54,163 nt of DNA from a virus. The translations under genes were made by a program, and so were the position numbers. Shown piece after piece: positions 16,447-23,686 of the stretch. Numbering within the stretch: the stretch's first letter is position 1; each line of letters opens with the position of its first letter. Below the pieces are notes generated by a model. It did not search any database. It worked only from the letters and a program-made list of their open reading frames with translations, and was not told where the DNA came from. The stretch is taken from positions 1 to 54,163 of the IMG/VR virus record IMGVR_UViG_3300047457_001050. One strand, written 5' to 3'.

Positions 16447-17163
16447 ATGGAAATACTATCATTTGAATTCTTATGGGCTTTACTAGCCATCATCTTAATA
16501 GACGTCGTATTAGGTGGTGAAAATGCCCTAGTCATTGCCATGGCTGCTAATAAGTTACCCGAAAATCTAAGAAAGCGAGCCATGATATGGGGAACATTTG
16601 GTGCTGTGGCAGTGAGGTTCGCCTGTGTGGCAGCACTTACATATTTGTTGATGATTCCCGGTCTTAGGTTTGTAGGTGGTCTTATGCTTATATGGATCGC
16701 ATGGCGTCTTACTACAGGCAATGATGATCACAGCGATGTTAAGGCTAGTGATACATTCTGGGGAGCAATGGCAACTATTGTTCTAGCAGATGCTGTGATG
16801 GGACTAGATAATGCGCTAGCCATTGCTGGTGCTGCTAATGGAAACTGGATCCTGATTATATTTGGACTTCTTGTCAGTGTTCCTATTATCTTGTTTGGTA
16901 GCACAATAGTAGCACGTATTATGGAACGTCATCCTGACACAATCTTTATCGGCGCATTCGTGTTATATGCTGTGGCCTTTAAGATGATCGTAGCAGAACC
17001 CTTTGTTGACCAGTTTATTGATCCATTACATGATTGGTCCGAAATGGGACTCCCTTGGGTTCTAGCAGTTGTTTTAACCTGTAAGCAATATTATAGAACA
17101 CGCATAAGGAAATCGAAAAATGAAACCAGTTCTACTTCAGACACTGATAGCAGCACGGAATAA
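16447..17163 (+). CDS. terC: TerC-family integral membrane protein
   Basis: This 238-residue protein has seven or so hydrophobic helices and the two signature acidic motifs of the TerC/YjbE/Alx family: DVVLGGENALVIAM (helix 1) and DAVMGLDNALAIAG (helix 4). These intramembrane acidic residues carry metal ions. Family members export manganese or act in tellurite resistance and metal delivery during secretion. The tail is polar (SKNETSSTSDTDSSTE). It follows the terminator of the HTH gene, with AGGA upstream of ATG. In a phage it might alter host metal balance or serve metalation of exported enzymes such as PhoX; that link is inference. Confidence 0.9.
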   Translation: MEILSFEFLWALLAIILIDVVLGGENALVIAMAANKLPENLRKRAMIWGTFGAVAVRFACVAALTYLLMIPGLRFVGGLMLIWIAWRLTTGNDDHSDVKASDTFWGAMATIVLADAVMGLDNALAIAGAANGNWILIIFGLLVSVPIILFGSTIVARIMERHPDTIFIGAFVLYAVAFKMIVAEPFVDQFIDPLHDWSEMGLPWVLAVVLTCKQYYRTRIRKSKNETSSTSDTDSSTE

Positions 17164-17287
17164 AAATACAACCAAGCCTGACTTTAAAGATATAGATCCT
17201 GTCCATGGTGGTCACAAGGACAGGTCAGGGTTTATTGTATTTTTAATATTGGTTGTTTCTGTTATCTTAGCATTAGGAATGAGTTAG
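17120..17287 (+). CDS. 55-residue C-tail-anchored membrane peptide
   Basis: ATG 17120 lies inside the end of terC with AAGGAAA upstream; the frame stops at TAG 17285-17287. Residues 1-35 are polar (KNTTKPDFKDIDPVHGGHKD) and 37-54 form a hydrophobic helix (GFIVFLILVVSVILALG). An inverted repeat CCTGTCC/GGACAGG (17198-17224) lies within it. Probably made with TerC. Function unknown. Confidence 0.5.
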   Translation: MKPVLLQTLIAARNKNTTKPDFKDIDPVHGGHKDRSGFIVFLILVVSVILALGMS

Positions 17288-17385
17288 TCTTTTCGCCTAC
17301 GCCGCCATACAATTATGTTAGGCACTACTATGGCGGCGGTAATGGCAAATACTGCTAAGACAAATAACCATAATTCTGTAGTCAT
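17284..17385 (-). CDS. 33-residue membrane peptide
   Basis: The ATG at 17385 overlaps the TGA of the upstream minus-strand gene (ATGA). The product is one hydrophobic helix (LWLFVLAVFAITAAIVVPNII) with a basic end (VWRRRRKD), so its C-terminus should face the cytoplasm. Its stop overlaps the stop of the convergent 55-residue peptide. The overlap supports translation. Function unknown. Confidence 0.45.
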   Translation of the reverse strand: MTTELWLFVLAVFAITAAIVVPNIIVWRRRRKD

Positions 17386-17597
17386 TCTAACTTCTCCCCA
17401 CAATGCGGACAGCGTTTAGTGTCCTTACGATGTTGATGTAGAACATCTTCCCATTCTTTTATTTCTTTTATAATCTTTTTCAGTGTTCTACGGCAACGGA
17501 TGGGTTTGTCTTTGTCTAATTCATCTTTAAGACGTTTTCTAAGTTGTCCTACTCGTTGTTCAAACACACCTAAAAATCCACCGGTTGATTCACTCAT
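17382..17597 (-). CDS. Small basic helical protein with C-terminal CxxC
   Basis: The 71-residue protein is a charged helix (VGQLRKRLKDELDKDK, then TLKKIIKEIKEWEDVLHQHRK) ending with TKRCPHCGEKLE, half of a zinc ribbon. With only two cysteines near the end plus Cys35, it might bind zinc as a dimer. It overlaps the end of the glycosyltransferase gene by eight bases and is thus the last part of the plcP-agt transcript. Function unknown. Confidence 0.55.
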   Translation of the reverse strand: MSESTGGFLGVFEQRVGQLRKRLKDELDKDKPIRCRRTLKKIIKEIKEWEDVLHQHRKDTKRCPHCGEKLE

Positions 17598-18595
17598 TAT
17601 ATGCCTCTATTAGATTGTCACGAAATATCGTCCAGGCAGCATCCCATGACCACCTTTGACTACCAAGTATAACATCGTTTCTATCTAATATCAAGCATTC
17701 TGTTATAGCCTGTTTGAGATTATCTCTCAAATATCCTGTCCGTCCATGATCAACAACATCTTGCGGTCCCTGGACAGGATATGCTGCCACTGGTGTGCCA
17801 CAGGCCATGGCTTCTATCATGACAATGCCAAATGTTTCCCAGCGTGAGGGAAATACAAATACATCAGCATTGGCATAGTAAGTGGCCAATTCATCACCAC
17901 GCTTAAATCCCACAAACTCTACATTGGGATACTTTTCTTCTAATTCTGCCCTATAAGGACCATCTCCCACCATGATTTTACGAGCACCGAAATAGTCCAA
18001 GGAACAAAAATCATCCAAGTTCTTTTCCTTGCTGACACGACTGACACAGACCAATACAACTTCTCCTGCTCGTTTTGTTCGTAGTTCAGGACGAAACACG
18101 GATCTATCTACACCACGAGTCCATGGTATGATATTACCACGTAGTCCTTTGCTCTCTAATTGACGGACCATTGATTCTGTGGTTGTCAATACTCGACCTG
18201 TATGTTTATGAAACCACTTTATGTAACGCCAAGTTATTGATTCAGGAATGCCAAGAAGGGTATATAGTCCTTCAGGGAACTTAGTGTGATAAGCAGTATT
18301 ATACCTAATATGATGTTTTGTAAGATATTTTCGAGCCCACAGACCCACAGGACCCTCCGTGGCGATATGGTAATAATCCGCACCGATCTCCTCAATCTTC
18401 TCGCCCATCTTCCTCGGAAGGGCAAGTTTGACTTCGTTATAGATAGGGCAATCAACATGGGCTGAAGTCCCCGGGAGTAATATAAACAAACTGATAACTG
18501 TCACGAAGCGCACACGCCTCAATATTCGAATATGTTGTAACGACGCCATTAATTTGATTTGGTAGGTTGTCTGTTATGATCAATATTTTTTTCAC
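17590..18595 (-). pseudogene. agt: Agt-like GT4 glycosyltransferase with an internal frameshift
   Basis: The enzyme is split between two frames. A GTG at 18595, behind GGAGGGCAGAT, opens a frame starting MKKILIITDNLPNQINGVV and reaching FVYITPGDFS, the exact N-terminal fold of MgtA/Agt-type GT4 enzymes. That frame stops near 18455. The next frame carries CPIYNEVKLAL and HIATEGPVGLWARKYL, then the GT4 donor motif with Glu-x7-Glu (WETFGIVMIEAMA). The span is 1,006 bases, one more than 335 codons, so a single +1 shift restores about 334 residues. It could be a sequencing error at CCCGGGG, a real mutation or programmed shifting. Agt glycosylates the diacylglycerol made by PlcP; plcP lies just upstream. 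Confidence 0.78.
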
Positions 18596-18755
18596 ATCTG
18601 CCCTCCACTCGAAACCAGGGAAACTTGACCCAGTAGTTCATGTTTTTAAGTGCCTGTTCGCAACTGGCCTGATCACGAAATTCTAATTGTATACGCCCAG
18701 GTATATCTGTAGCGTCATAGATATTAACCACTATGAGGAATAAGATCCACGTCAT
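18549..18755 (-). CDS. Small secreted or membrane-anchored protein between plcP and agt
   Basis: I start at ATG 18755, inside the end of plcP; an in-frame start at 18794 is possible. The 68-residue product begins with a hydrophobic stretch (TWILFLIVVNIY), then a short domain with two cysteines (FRDQASCEQALKNMNYW...VEGRC). This resembles small periplasmic phage proteins of unknown role. It overlaps plcP by 32 bases and the GTG start of agt by 47 bases, so all three should be co-translated. Confidence 0.5.
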   Translation of the reverse strand: MTWILFLIVVNIYDATDIPGRIQLEFRDQASCEQALKNMNYWVKFPWFRVEGRCEKNIDHNRQPTKSN

Positions 18756-19497
18756 CTCGGTCTCGAGTCCAGTAGATGATCTCCCAACGGCCATCTAAAT
18801 GCTCAACTAAGGCGGAACATGATTCCACCCAGTCACCATCATTCATATATACAACACCATTTATTTCTTTGATTTCTGCTTTGTGTATGTGTCCGCAGAT
18901 GACTCCGTCAAAACCACGCTTACGGCAATAGTCACTGAGATTACGCTCAAAATGAAAAACAAAATCCACAGCCCGTTTGACACGTTGTTTAAGATATTGA
19001 CTAAGACTCCAGTAACCGAATCCAAATCTATGCCTCCAGCGATTGAAGGCTGTATTGAATATGAGTAGTAGGTCATAGGCCTTGTCCCCTAAAAAACTGA
19101 TCCAAGGTGTCAGTCTTGCTATACCATCAAAAAGGTCACCATGGACCACTAAGTATTTACGCCCATCTATGCCCATATGATCTGCTTGGTTACAGATATG
19201 GATACGACCAAAGGCAATATTGTAGGGCATCATTGGTCTTAGAAATTCATCATGATTACCTGCCACATAGACCACTTCAGTGCCTCGTTTGGCATGTCCT
19301 AATATTCTACGCACTACATTTGAGTGACTTTGACGCCAGTGCCATTTGTTTTGTTGTATTTTCCATCCATCTATAATGTCACCAACCAGATATAATTTTT
19401 TGGCAGAATTATGCTTGAGAAAATTATTGAGCACATCGGCCTTACAGCCTTTTGACCCAAGGTGTATGTCTGAAATGAATATGGTTTGGTATTCCAT
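18724..19497 (-). CDS. plcP: PlcP-type phospholipase C (calcineurin-like phosphoesterase)
   Basis: The 257-residue metallophosphoesterase belongs to the LpxH-like COG2908 group. All metal motifs are present: SDIHLG (Asp10, His12), GDIIDGW (Asp40), GNHDE (Asn81, His82), VHGD (His119) and GHIHKAEI (His203, His205). Family-specific stretches YLVGDIIDGW, YWSLSQYLK, GFDGVICGHIH and NDGDWVESC read like PlcP of alpha-proteobacteria and marine heterotrophs. PlcP removes the phospho-head group from membrane phospholipids during phosphate starvation, leaving diacylglycerol. An Agt-like glycosyltransferase follows, as in bacterial plcP-agt operons. A Pho-box-like promoter lies upstream. A UDP-diacylglucosamine hydrolase role (LpxH) is the alternative, but context and sequence favour PlcP. 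Confidence 0.82.
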   Translation of the reverse strand: MEYQTIFISDIHLGSKGCKADVLNNFLKHNSAKKLYLVGDIIDGWKIQQNKWHWRQSHSNVVRRILGHAKRGTEVVYVAGNHDEFLRPMMPYNIAFGRIHICNQADHMGIDGRKYLVVHGDLFDGIARLTPWISFLGDKAYDLLLIFNTAFNRWRHRFGFGYWSLSQYLKQRVKRAVDFVFHFERNLSDYCRKRGFDGVICGHIHKAEIKEINGVVYMNDGDWVESCSALVEHLDGRWEIIYWTRDRDDVDLIPHSG

Positions 19498-19502
19498 AAT
19501 AT

Positions 19503-19536
19503 TATTTACGGAATAAATGTTAAAAAATTATTACAT
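19503..19536 (-). promoter_or_regulatory. Pho-box-like promoter of plcP
   Basis: On the minus strand ATGTAAT (19530-19536), AATT spacer and TTTTAAC (19519-19525) form a degenerate PhoB repeat pair. Ten bases on is TAAATA (19503-19508), a -10 candidate, the same geometry as the phoX promoter. The second half-site is poor. TAAATA is five bases from the ATG, so the message may be leaderless. Confidence 0.45.
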
Positions 19537-19573
19537 TTTAGTTAAAGTTTAGTCCAGGACAATATGATAGAAA

Positions 19574-19632
19574 TAGGGCCTCTTGGGCCCTACTGCTGGT
19601 TACGAGCATCCAGCACCACTCTATCGTGTGGT
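19574..19632. other. Three tandem hairpins in the gap between 19637 and plcP
   Basis: TAGGGCC/GGCCCTA (19574-19592, 5-base loop), GCTGG/CCAGC (19595-19614) and ACCAC/GTGGT (19615-19632) follow one another. They lie just after the minus-strand gene at 19637. None is followed by a T-run on the minus strand. They may stabilise the mRNA end or form a small structured RNA. Confidence 0.4.
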
Positions 19633-19636
19633 CGTT

Positions 19637-19867
19637 TTAGGCTGCGAAACGATAATCTGCTTTTTCTTCTACTGATAATTCTTTATGATCATCGTCACTA
19701 TTATTTTCTTCACTGATTTGTTCAATACGAACATTGACTTTTTCGTAGTTACTTAAAACATCTAATAGGTCCCTTACATGTGTAAGAACCTGTAATTGAT
19801 CTAGGCTATCATCATCTTCTAATTCAATACGGACATCTAGGTCCCAGGCACGCATCTCAAGTTTCAT
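19637..19867 (-). CDS. Acidic 76-residue protein with its own Pho box
   Basis: ATG 19867 follows AAGGAGCC. The protein is strongly acidic (IELEDDDSLDQLQ, EENNSDDDHKEL). It is predicted to have a beta-strand start (MKLEMRAWDLDVRIELED), a helix and a second strand (EKVNVRIEQI), perhaps a small ferredoxin-like fold. It lies between pstS and plcP, behind its own Pho-box-like promoter and a strong leader hairpin. I do not recognise the family. Its position suggests a phosphate-starvation role. Confidence 0.6.
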   Translation of the reverse strand: MKLEMRAWDLDVRIELEDDDSLDQLQVLTHVRDLLDVLSNYEKVNVRIEQISEENNSDDDHKELSVEEKADYRFAA

Positions 19868-19885
19868 TTTGTGGCTCCTTATGCT

Positions 19886-19916
19886 ATGAGAGGAAGGCTT
19901 ATGACCTTCCTCTCAT
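19886..19916. terminator. 12-bp perfect hairpin after pstS / leader of 19867 gene
   Basis: ATGAGAGGAAGG (19886-19897), loop CTTATGA, CCTTCCTCTCAT (19905-19916). No T-run follows. It could end or protect the pstS message, or act as a leader structure close to the ribosome site of the acidic gene. Confidence 0.5.
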
Positions 19917-19923
19917 ATTTACA

Positions 19924-19960
19924 ATTATCTGAGTATTTTATTTTTACAGATTTATTACAT
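19924..19960 (-). promoter_or_regulatory. Pho box and -10 for the 19867 gene
   Basis: On the minus strand ATGTAAT (19954-19960), spacer AAAT, CTGTAAA (19943-19949): two 7-base PhoB-type repeats with an 11-base period, matching CTGTCAT-n4-CTGTCAC in layout. GATAAT (19924-19929) follows as a possible -10. It begins at the pstS stop codon. Confidence 0.6.
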
Positions 19961-20970
19961 TAATGTTTGATCTGACTCCAAACACGACTGCGGATATCGG
20001 CCTGTAACTTGTCAGGTAAATGAACATAGTCAAGTTCTGCGCTTAACTTAGCACCGTTCTTAAATGCCCAATCAAAGAATTTAATAACTTCTTGGCTGGC
20101 CTTTTTATCAGCAGGTTCTTTATACATTATAATAAAACTTGCTGTGGTAACAGGCCAAGTATCCTTGCCGCCCTGATTTACAATACTCAAGCCCATTCCT
20201 GGAACTGAGAACCAATCTGCTCCCGCTGCGGCTGCTGCGAAAGTTGCGTCATCAGGGGCAACAAAGTTACCAGCCCGGTTTTGTAGCAACATGTAATTCA
20301 TTAAATTCTTCTTAACATAAGCATATTCAACATAACCTATGCTGCCTTTAATCCTATTTACATTGGCAGCAACACCTTCATTGCCTTTGCCGCCAACTGA
20401 ACTAGTAGCAGGCCATTTTACAGCAGCACCACGGCCCACACGCTTTTCCCACTCTGGGCTAACCACAGTCAAGTAGTCTGTCCAGTTGAATGTGGTTCCT
20501 GATCCATCAGCACGATGAACCACGGTGATATTCATGTCTGGTAACTTTTTACCTGGATTTAATGCTTGTAGTTTAGCATCATTCCATTTGGTAATGTTTC
20601 CCATAAACACTTCTGCCATAACAGGTCCTGTTATGCGAAGTTCACCTGGCTTGAACCCTTCAAGATTAACCACAGGCACTGTGCCACCTATGATAGCAGG
20701 GAATTGAACTTGACCCAATTTGTCAAGGTCTTCTCCTTTTACCGGAGCATCACTTGCTCCAAAGGCTACAGTTTTATTGTTGATTTGACGGATACCACCC
20801 GAACTACCAATGCTTTGATAGTTTAAGGTATTGCCTGTGGCTTTGTTATATGCTTCGGCCCATTTGGCATAGATAGGATATGGAAAAGTAGCACCAGCGC
20901 CGGTTATTTCTGCTGCTTGAACAGCCACAGAGAATAAAGCGGCCGCAGCAGCCATTAAAAATCGTTTCAT
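19960..20970 (-). CDS. pstS: PstS phosphate-binding protein
   Basis: This 336-residue periplasmic protein has a Sec signal peptide with cleavage after AVQA (about residue 19). Phosphate-binding stretches are clear: GAGATFPYPIYAKWAEAY, SIGSSGGIRQ, FGASDAPV and HRADGSGTTFNWTDYL. The length is normal and it is likely functional. PstS delivers phosphate to the host PstCAB transporter; no transporter genes are here, so the phage protein would feed the host's complex. It follows phoX and a Cys-rich peptide in one transcript (AAGGAAAAC before ATG). It reads like betaproteobacterial PstS, and its codon use is more G+C-rich than the sugar operon, which suggests capture from a host. Confidence 0.96.
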   Translation of the reverse strand: MKRFLMAAAAALFSVAVQAAEITGAGATFPYPIYAKWAEAYNKATGNTLNYQSIGSSGGIRQINNKTVAFGASDAPVKGEDLDKLGQVQFPAIIGGTVPVVNLEGFKPGELRITGPVMAEVFMGNITKWNDAKLQALNPGKKLPDMNITVVHRADGSGTTFNWTDYLTVVSPEWEKRVGRGAAVKWPATSSVGGKGNEGVAANVNRIKGSIGYVEYAYVKKNLMNYMLLQNRAGNFVAPDDATFAAAAAGADWFSVPGMGLSIVNQGGKDTWPVTTASFIIMYKEPADKKASQEVIKFFDWAFKNGAKLSAELDYVHLPDKLQADIRSRVWSQIKH

Positions 20971-21004
20971 TTAAGTTTTCCTTTTTAGTTTAATTAGATT
21001 GAGA

Positions 21005-21091
21005 TCAACAACGACAAGTAGTTTTACATTCGCAATAACACATACGAAGTTTTTCACATACCCAACACCAACATTGTTTTAGTTTTGTCAT
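21005..21091 (-). CDS. 28-residue Cys-rich (metallothionein-like) peptide
   Basis: ATG 21091 follows a perfect AAGGAG (minus strand) at optimal spacing, and the frame stops at TGA 21005-21007. Eight of 28 residues are Cys, at 7, 9, 12, 18, 20, 22, 26 and 28, giving CWCWVC, CYCEC and CRC motifs. Basic residues fill the gaps and there is no signal peptide. This resembles a minimal metallothionein. It lies between phoX and pstS in the same transcript, so it should be made under phosphate starvation. A role in binding zinc, iron or copper is inference. Confidence 0.6.
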   Translation of the reverse strand: MTKLKQCWCWVCEKLRMCYCECKTTCRC

Positions 21092-21113
21092 TGTTGATCT
21101 CCTTTGCGTTATT

Positions 21114-23321
21114 TTACACGCCTATTAGTCCGCCGTCAACTCTGGTGATTACCAAAGTTGCTGAACGAGGACGACCTGAGACACCATAGCCTTGATTAGC
21201 GGGCCATTGACTTTGTGGTGCAGATCCTTTCCAAAAATCAGTAGTAGTGTCTTCACCTGGATGTTGAACATTGACAAATATAGTTCTACCATCTGCGGAT
21301 TCGGCGATACCGGTGATTTCACAACCAGCAGGGCCAGTTAAAAATCTACGCAATTTGGTTTCCCCTAGTTCGGCACCCACGAATGTGGCCTGATCTTTAG
21401 TAGCACCGCTTAGACTATTTGTAATGGTACGAGCACCACCATCCCCAACTCGACCTGGGATAGCCACTAGCAGTTGATTATGAACTTCATCTGTATAAGC
21501 ACCGTCATCTGTCTGTATCCAGCACAGACCAGTAGCCTTGCTGAACCATAAACCATCTGGGCTACTAAACGAGTTCTTAGCAGTGAGTTTTGAAATGTTG
21601 CTGGCAGCATTGTCCTCTTCTGAACCAAATAAGAAGATGTCCCATTGAAATCCTGTAGCAGTCTCACGCCAACGAATAATATGTCCATTGGGATTGCCTG
21701 TGCGCTTGATGCCATCTGGATCAGCATAACTTCTCGGGTTAGCACCATCTGTGGTCATTGGAGTGCGATTGCTGGCTGAGTTGTTGGTTAAAGCAAAGTA
21801 GATTTCACCATTGGCAGGATTTACAGCACCCCACTCTGGACGATCCATCTTGGTAGCACCTACAGCATCAGCGGCTATGCGAGTGAATACAAATATTTCT
21901 GCTTGATTATTAAACTTGAATGTGGCATAGTTGGCAATAGCAGGATTTGTAATACTTAACTCAATCCATGTGCCGGTGCCATCAGCAGCAAACTTGGCCA
22001 CATACAATTTACCTTCATTGAGATATTTGTCGCCAGCGGCAATGCCACCGCCTTGATCAGCAGGATTCCAGGGTTGAGCGCTGACAAACTTGTAGATATA
22101 CTCATTGCGACTATCGCAGCCCATATAAAACACCACAGGCTTACCTGCTTCCAATTTGCCATATACCGCGGCTTCATGAGCGAAACGACCCATGGCCACA
22201 CGCTTGACAGGTTGTGCTCCGGGGTTTAGTGGATCAATCTCTACATTAAAACCAAATGTATGAGGTTCGTTGCGGAAGTCTTCCTGGGCGGTGCTACCAC
22301 GAGCACTGGTATCCCAACGACTAAAACGCATGCCAGTGTCGGGTAAATCAGTGGGGGTATGCCATCCTTGACTGGTGCTGGCTGTAGCACTAGCAGACAA
22401 TGGTTCTGCTGCTACGCCATAACGCTTGCGAGTTTGGATGAGTCTAGCATCTACTGGATTACTGCCTTTGGGCATATGAGTATATACCGCCCAGTTTTCT
22501 TCGCAGGTTAACATGGTTCCCCATGGTGTTATGCCTGTTCCACAGTTGTTTAGTGTGCCACGAGCGGTAGCACCAGTTGGATCAAACTTGGTAGACATTA
22601 AACCTTTAATGTTAGCCATTTCTGCGGCCGGTCCGCTGATTCGCACGGGAGTTTGTGCTGTAACCCTTCTATTTAATCCGCTATCTACCTTGTATGTCCA
22701 ACCTGTGCTACCCTTGTTGATCTCCACGAGACTGACACCGTGGTGATTGATTTCTTTCAAAACTTCTAGCCCGGGACGAACACCTAAATCCCACTGACCA
22801 AACTGATCAAACTTTTTCCCGTTTTGACCGTTGCTGGTCTGCCCGTTGGGATGAAAAAAGTGTGCGTCTGCTGAACTTTCGTGATTCATTGCTAATACAG
22901 CACGATTGGTCATTTGTGTAGTATATTTCCCATTGGCATCGATATGGAATAATTCCACACCATCGTGGTGATCGCCTACACGCTGACTCCAGTCATCGGT
23001 CTCTGTGCCTTTGTTTGAATAAGCAGGAATACTACTTACTAGTCTATCTCCTGTGCCATGTAGCACTGTGAATTGATAACCCGGGGGTAGTGTGACACGG
23101 TCTAGAGTATTCTTTGGAACTGCTTCGAAACTCAATGTGCTAGGCGTAGGTAATAGATCTTCATCGCTACTGGCACAACCTGCCAGTGTGGCTGCTGTAG
23201 CAGCCGTAAAAAAAGCCGAACTTCCTTTAAGGAAACTTCGGCGATTTGGGTTGCCTAACATCTCTTTAATCACATCACTGATATGTGGATTGTGAGATGT
23301 ATTCTCAGTCTCTGTAATCAT
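21114..23321 (-). CDS. phoX: PhoX-type alkaline phosphatase, Tat-exported
   Basis: The 735-residue protein is full length for PhoX (DUF839). A twin-arginine signal is present (NRRSFLKGSSAFF, Arg27-Arg28) together with a lipobox-like LAGC (Cys49), so it should be exported folded, possibly as a lipoprotein. Family stretches include the conserved LTCEENW with the iron-binding Cys, LAMNHESS, RFAHEAAVYGK and YMGCDSRNEYIYKF. PhoX uses Ca2+ and Fe3+ to release phosphate from many organic esters in the periplasm. A good Pho box precedes it, and a Cys-rich peptide and pstS follow. The gene is visibly more G+C-rich than neighbouring phage genes, which suggests bacterial origin. Confidence 0.95.
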   Translation of the reverse strand: MITETENTSHNPHISDVIKEMLGNPNRRSFLKGSSAFFTAATAATLAGCASSDEDLLPTPSTLSFEAVPKNTLDRVTLPPGYQFTVLHGTGDRLVSSIPAYSNKGTETDDWSQRVGDHHDGVELFHIDANGKYTTQMTNRAVLAMNHESSADAHFFHPNGQTSNGQNGKKFDQFGQWDLGVRPGLEVLKEINHHGVSLVEINKGSTGWTYKVDSGLNRRVTAQTPVRISGPAAEMANIKGLMSTKFDPTGATARGTLNNCGTGITPWGTMLTCEENWAVYTHMPKGSNPVDARLIQTRKRYGVAAEPLSASATASTSQGWHTPTDLPDTGMRFSRWDTSARGSTAQEDFRNEPHTFGFNVEIDPLNPGAQPVKRVAMGRFAHEAAVYGKLEAGKPVVFYMGCDSRNEYIYKFVSAQPWNPADQGGGIAAGDKYLNEGKLYVAKFAADGTGTWIELSITNPAIANYATFKFNNQAEIFVFTRIAADAVGATKMDRPEWGAVNPANGEIYFALTNNSASNRTPMTTDGANPRSYADPDGIKRTGNPNGHIIRWRETATGFQWDIFLFGSEEDNAASNISKLTAKNSFSSPDGLWFSKATGLCWIQTDDGAYTDEVHNQLLVAIPGRVGDGGARTITNSLSGATKDQATFVGAELGETKLRRFLTGPAGCEITGIAESADGRTIFVNVQHPGEDTTTDFWKGSAPQSQWPANQGYGVSGRPRSATLVITRVDGGLIGV

Positions 23322-23348
23322 CTGCTTTCTCCTATGTAAATGATTGTT

Positions 23349-23372
23349 GCTAATATTTACATTTATATTAGC
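23349..23372. promoter_or_regulatory. Palindrome overlapping the phoX -10
   Basis: GCTAATAT (23349-23356), loop TTACATTT, ATATTAGC (23365-23372): a perfect 8-bp inverted repeat covering the putative -10 (TAATAT, minus strand). It could be an operator or an mRNA 5' hairpin. Confidence 0.45.
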
Positions 23373-23398
23373 ATTTAATGATTACAGAATTATTACAA
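23365..23398 (-). promoter_or_regulatory. Pho box and -10 of phoX
   Basis: On the minus strand TTGTAAT (23392-23398), AATT, CTGTAAT (23381-23387): near-identical 7-base direct repeats separated by four bases, the PhoB box layout. TAATAT (23365-23370) lies ten bases downstream, as PhoB promoters require. It is the best Pho box in the window. Confidence 0.75.
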
Positions 23399-23686
23399 CT
23401 ATTTGTTTAATAAGGAATTTTTAAGATCAAGATACTCAGAAATAAAATTCATCTTGTCTGCTGTAGAAGGCATGTCCTGCCATTCTGCTTCTTTGACATT
23501 CTTAGTAACAAAGATTTCATAGTCGTGTCCGTTGCCCTTGTATAAGTTTACAGTTTGAAAACCTGCGGGGCTGTCTGCTGCTTGAATTAAGGCCTGTGCT
23601 AGTTCTTTTAATGCGGCACGTTCTCCCACTATGTAAGCGGGGTCTTTGACATCCTTACCTGTGTATATTTGTAGTCGTGATCTCAT
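23399..23686 (-). CDS. Uncharacterised 95-residue protein
   Basis: This soluble protein overlaps the end of the polymerase gene by four bases, so it is co-translated with it. It looks like an alpha/beta fold: RSRLQIYTGKDV, a helix (GERAALKELAQALIQAAD), FQTVNLYKGNGHDYEIFVTK and a helical end. I do not recognise a family. It may be a partner of the DnaE-like polymerase or unrelated. Confidence 0.6.
   Translation of the reverse strand: MRSRLQIYTGKDVKDPAYIVGERAALKELAQALIQAADSPAGFQTVNLYKGNGHDYEIFVTKNVKEAEWQDMPSTADKMNFISEYLDLKNSLLNK

Noticed and set aside
18549-18595. ATG 18549 as the start of the glycosyltransferase
   Set aside because: It lies in the wrong frame for the conserved N-terminus, which begins at GTG 18595 behind a strong ribosome site.
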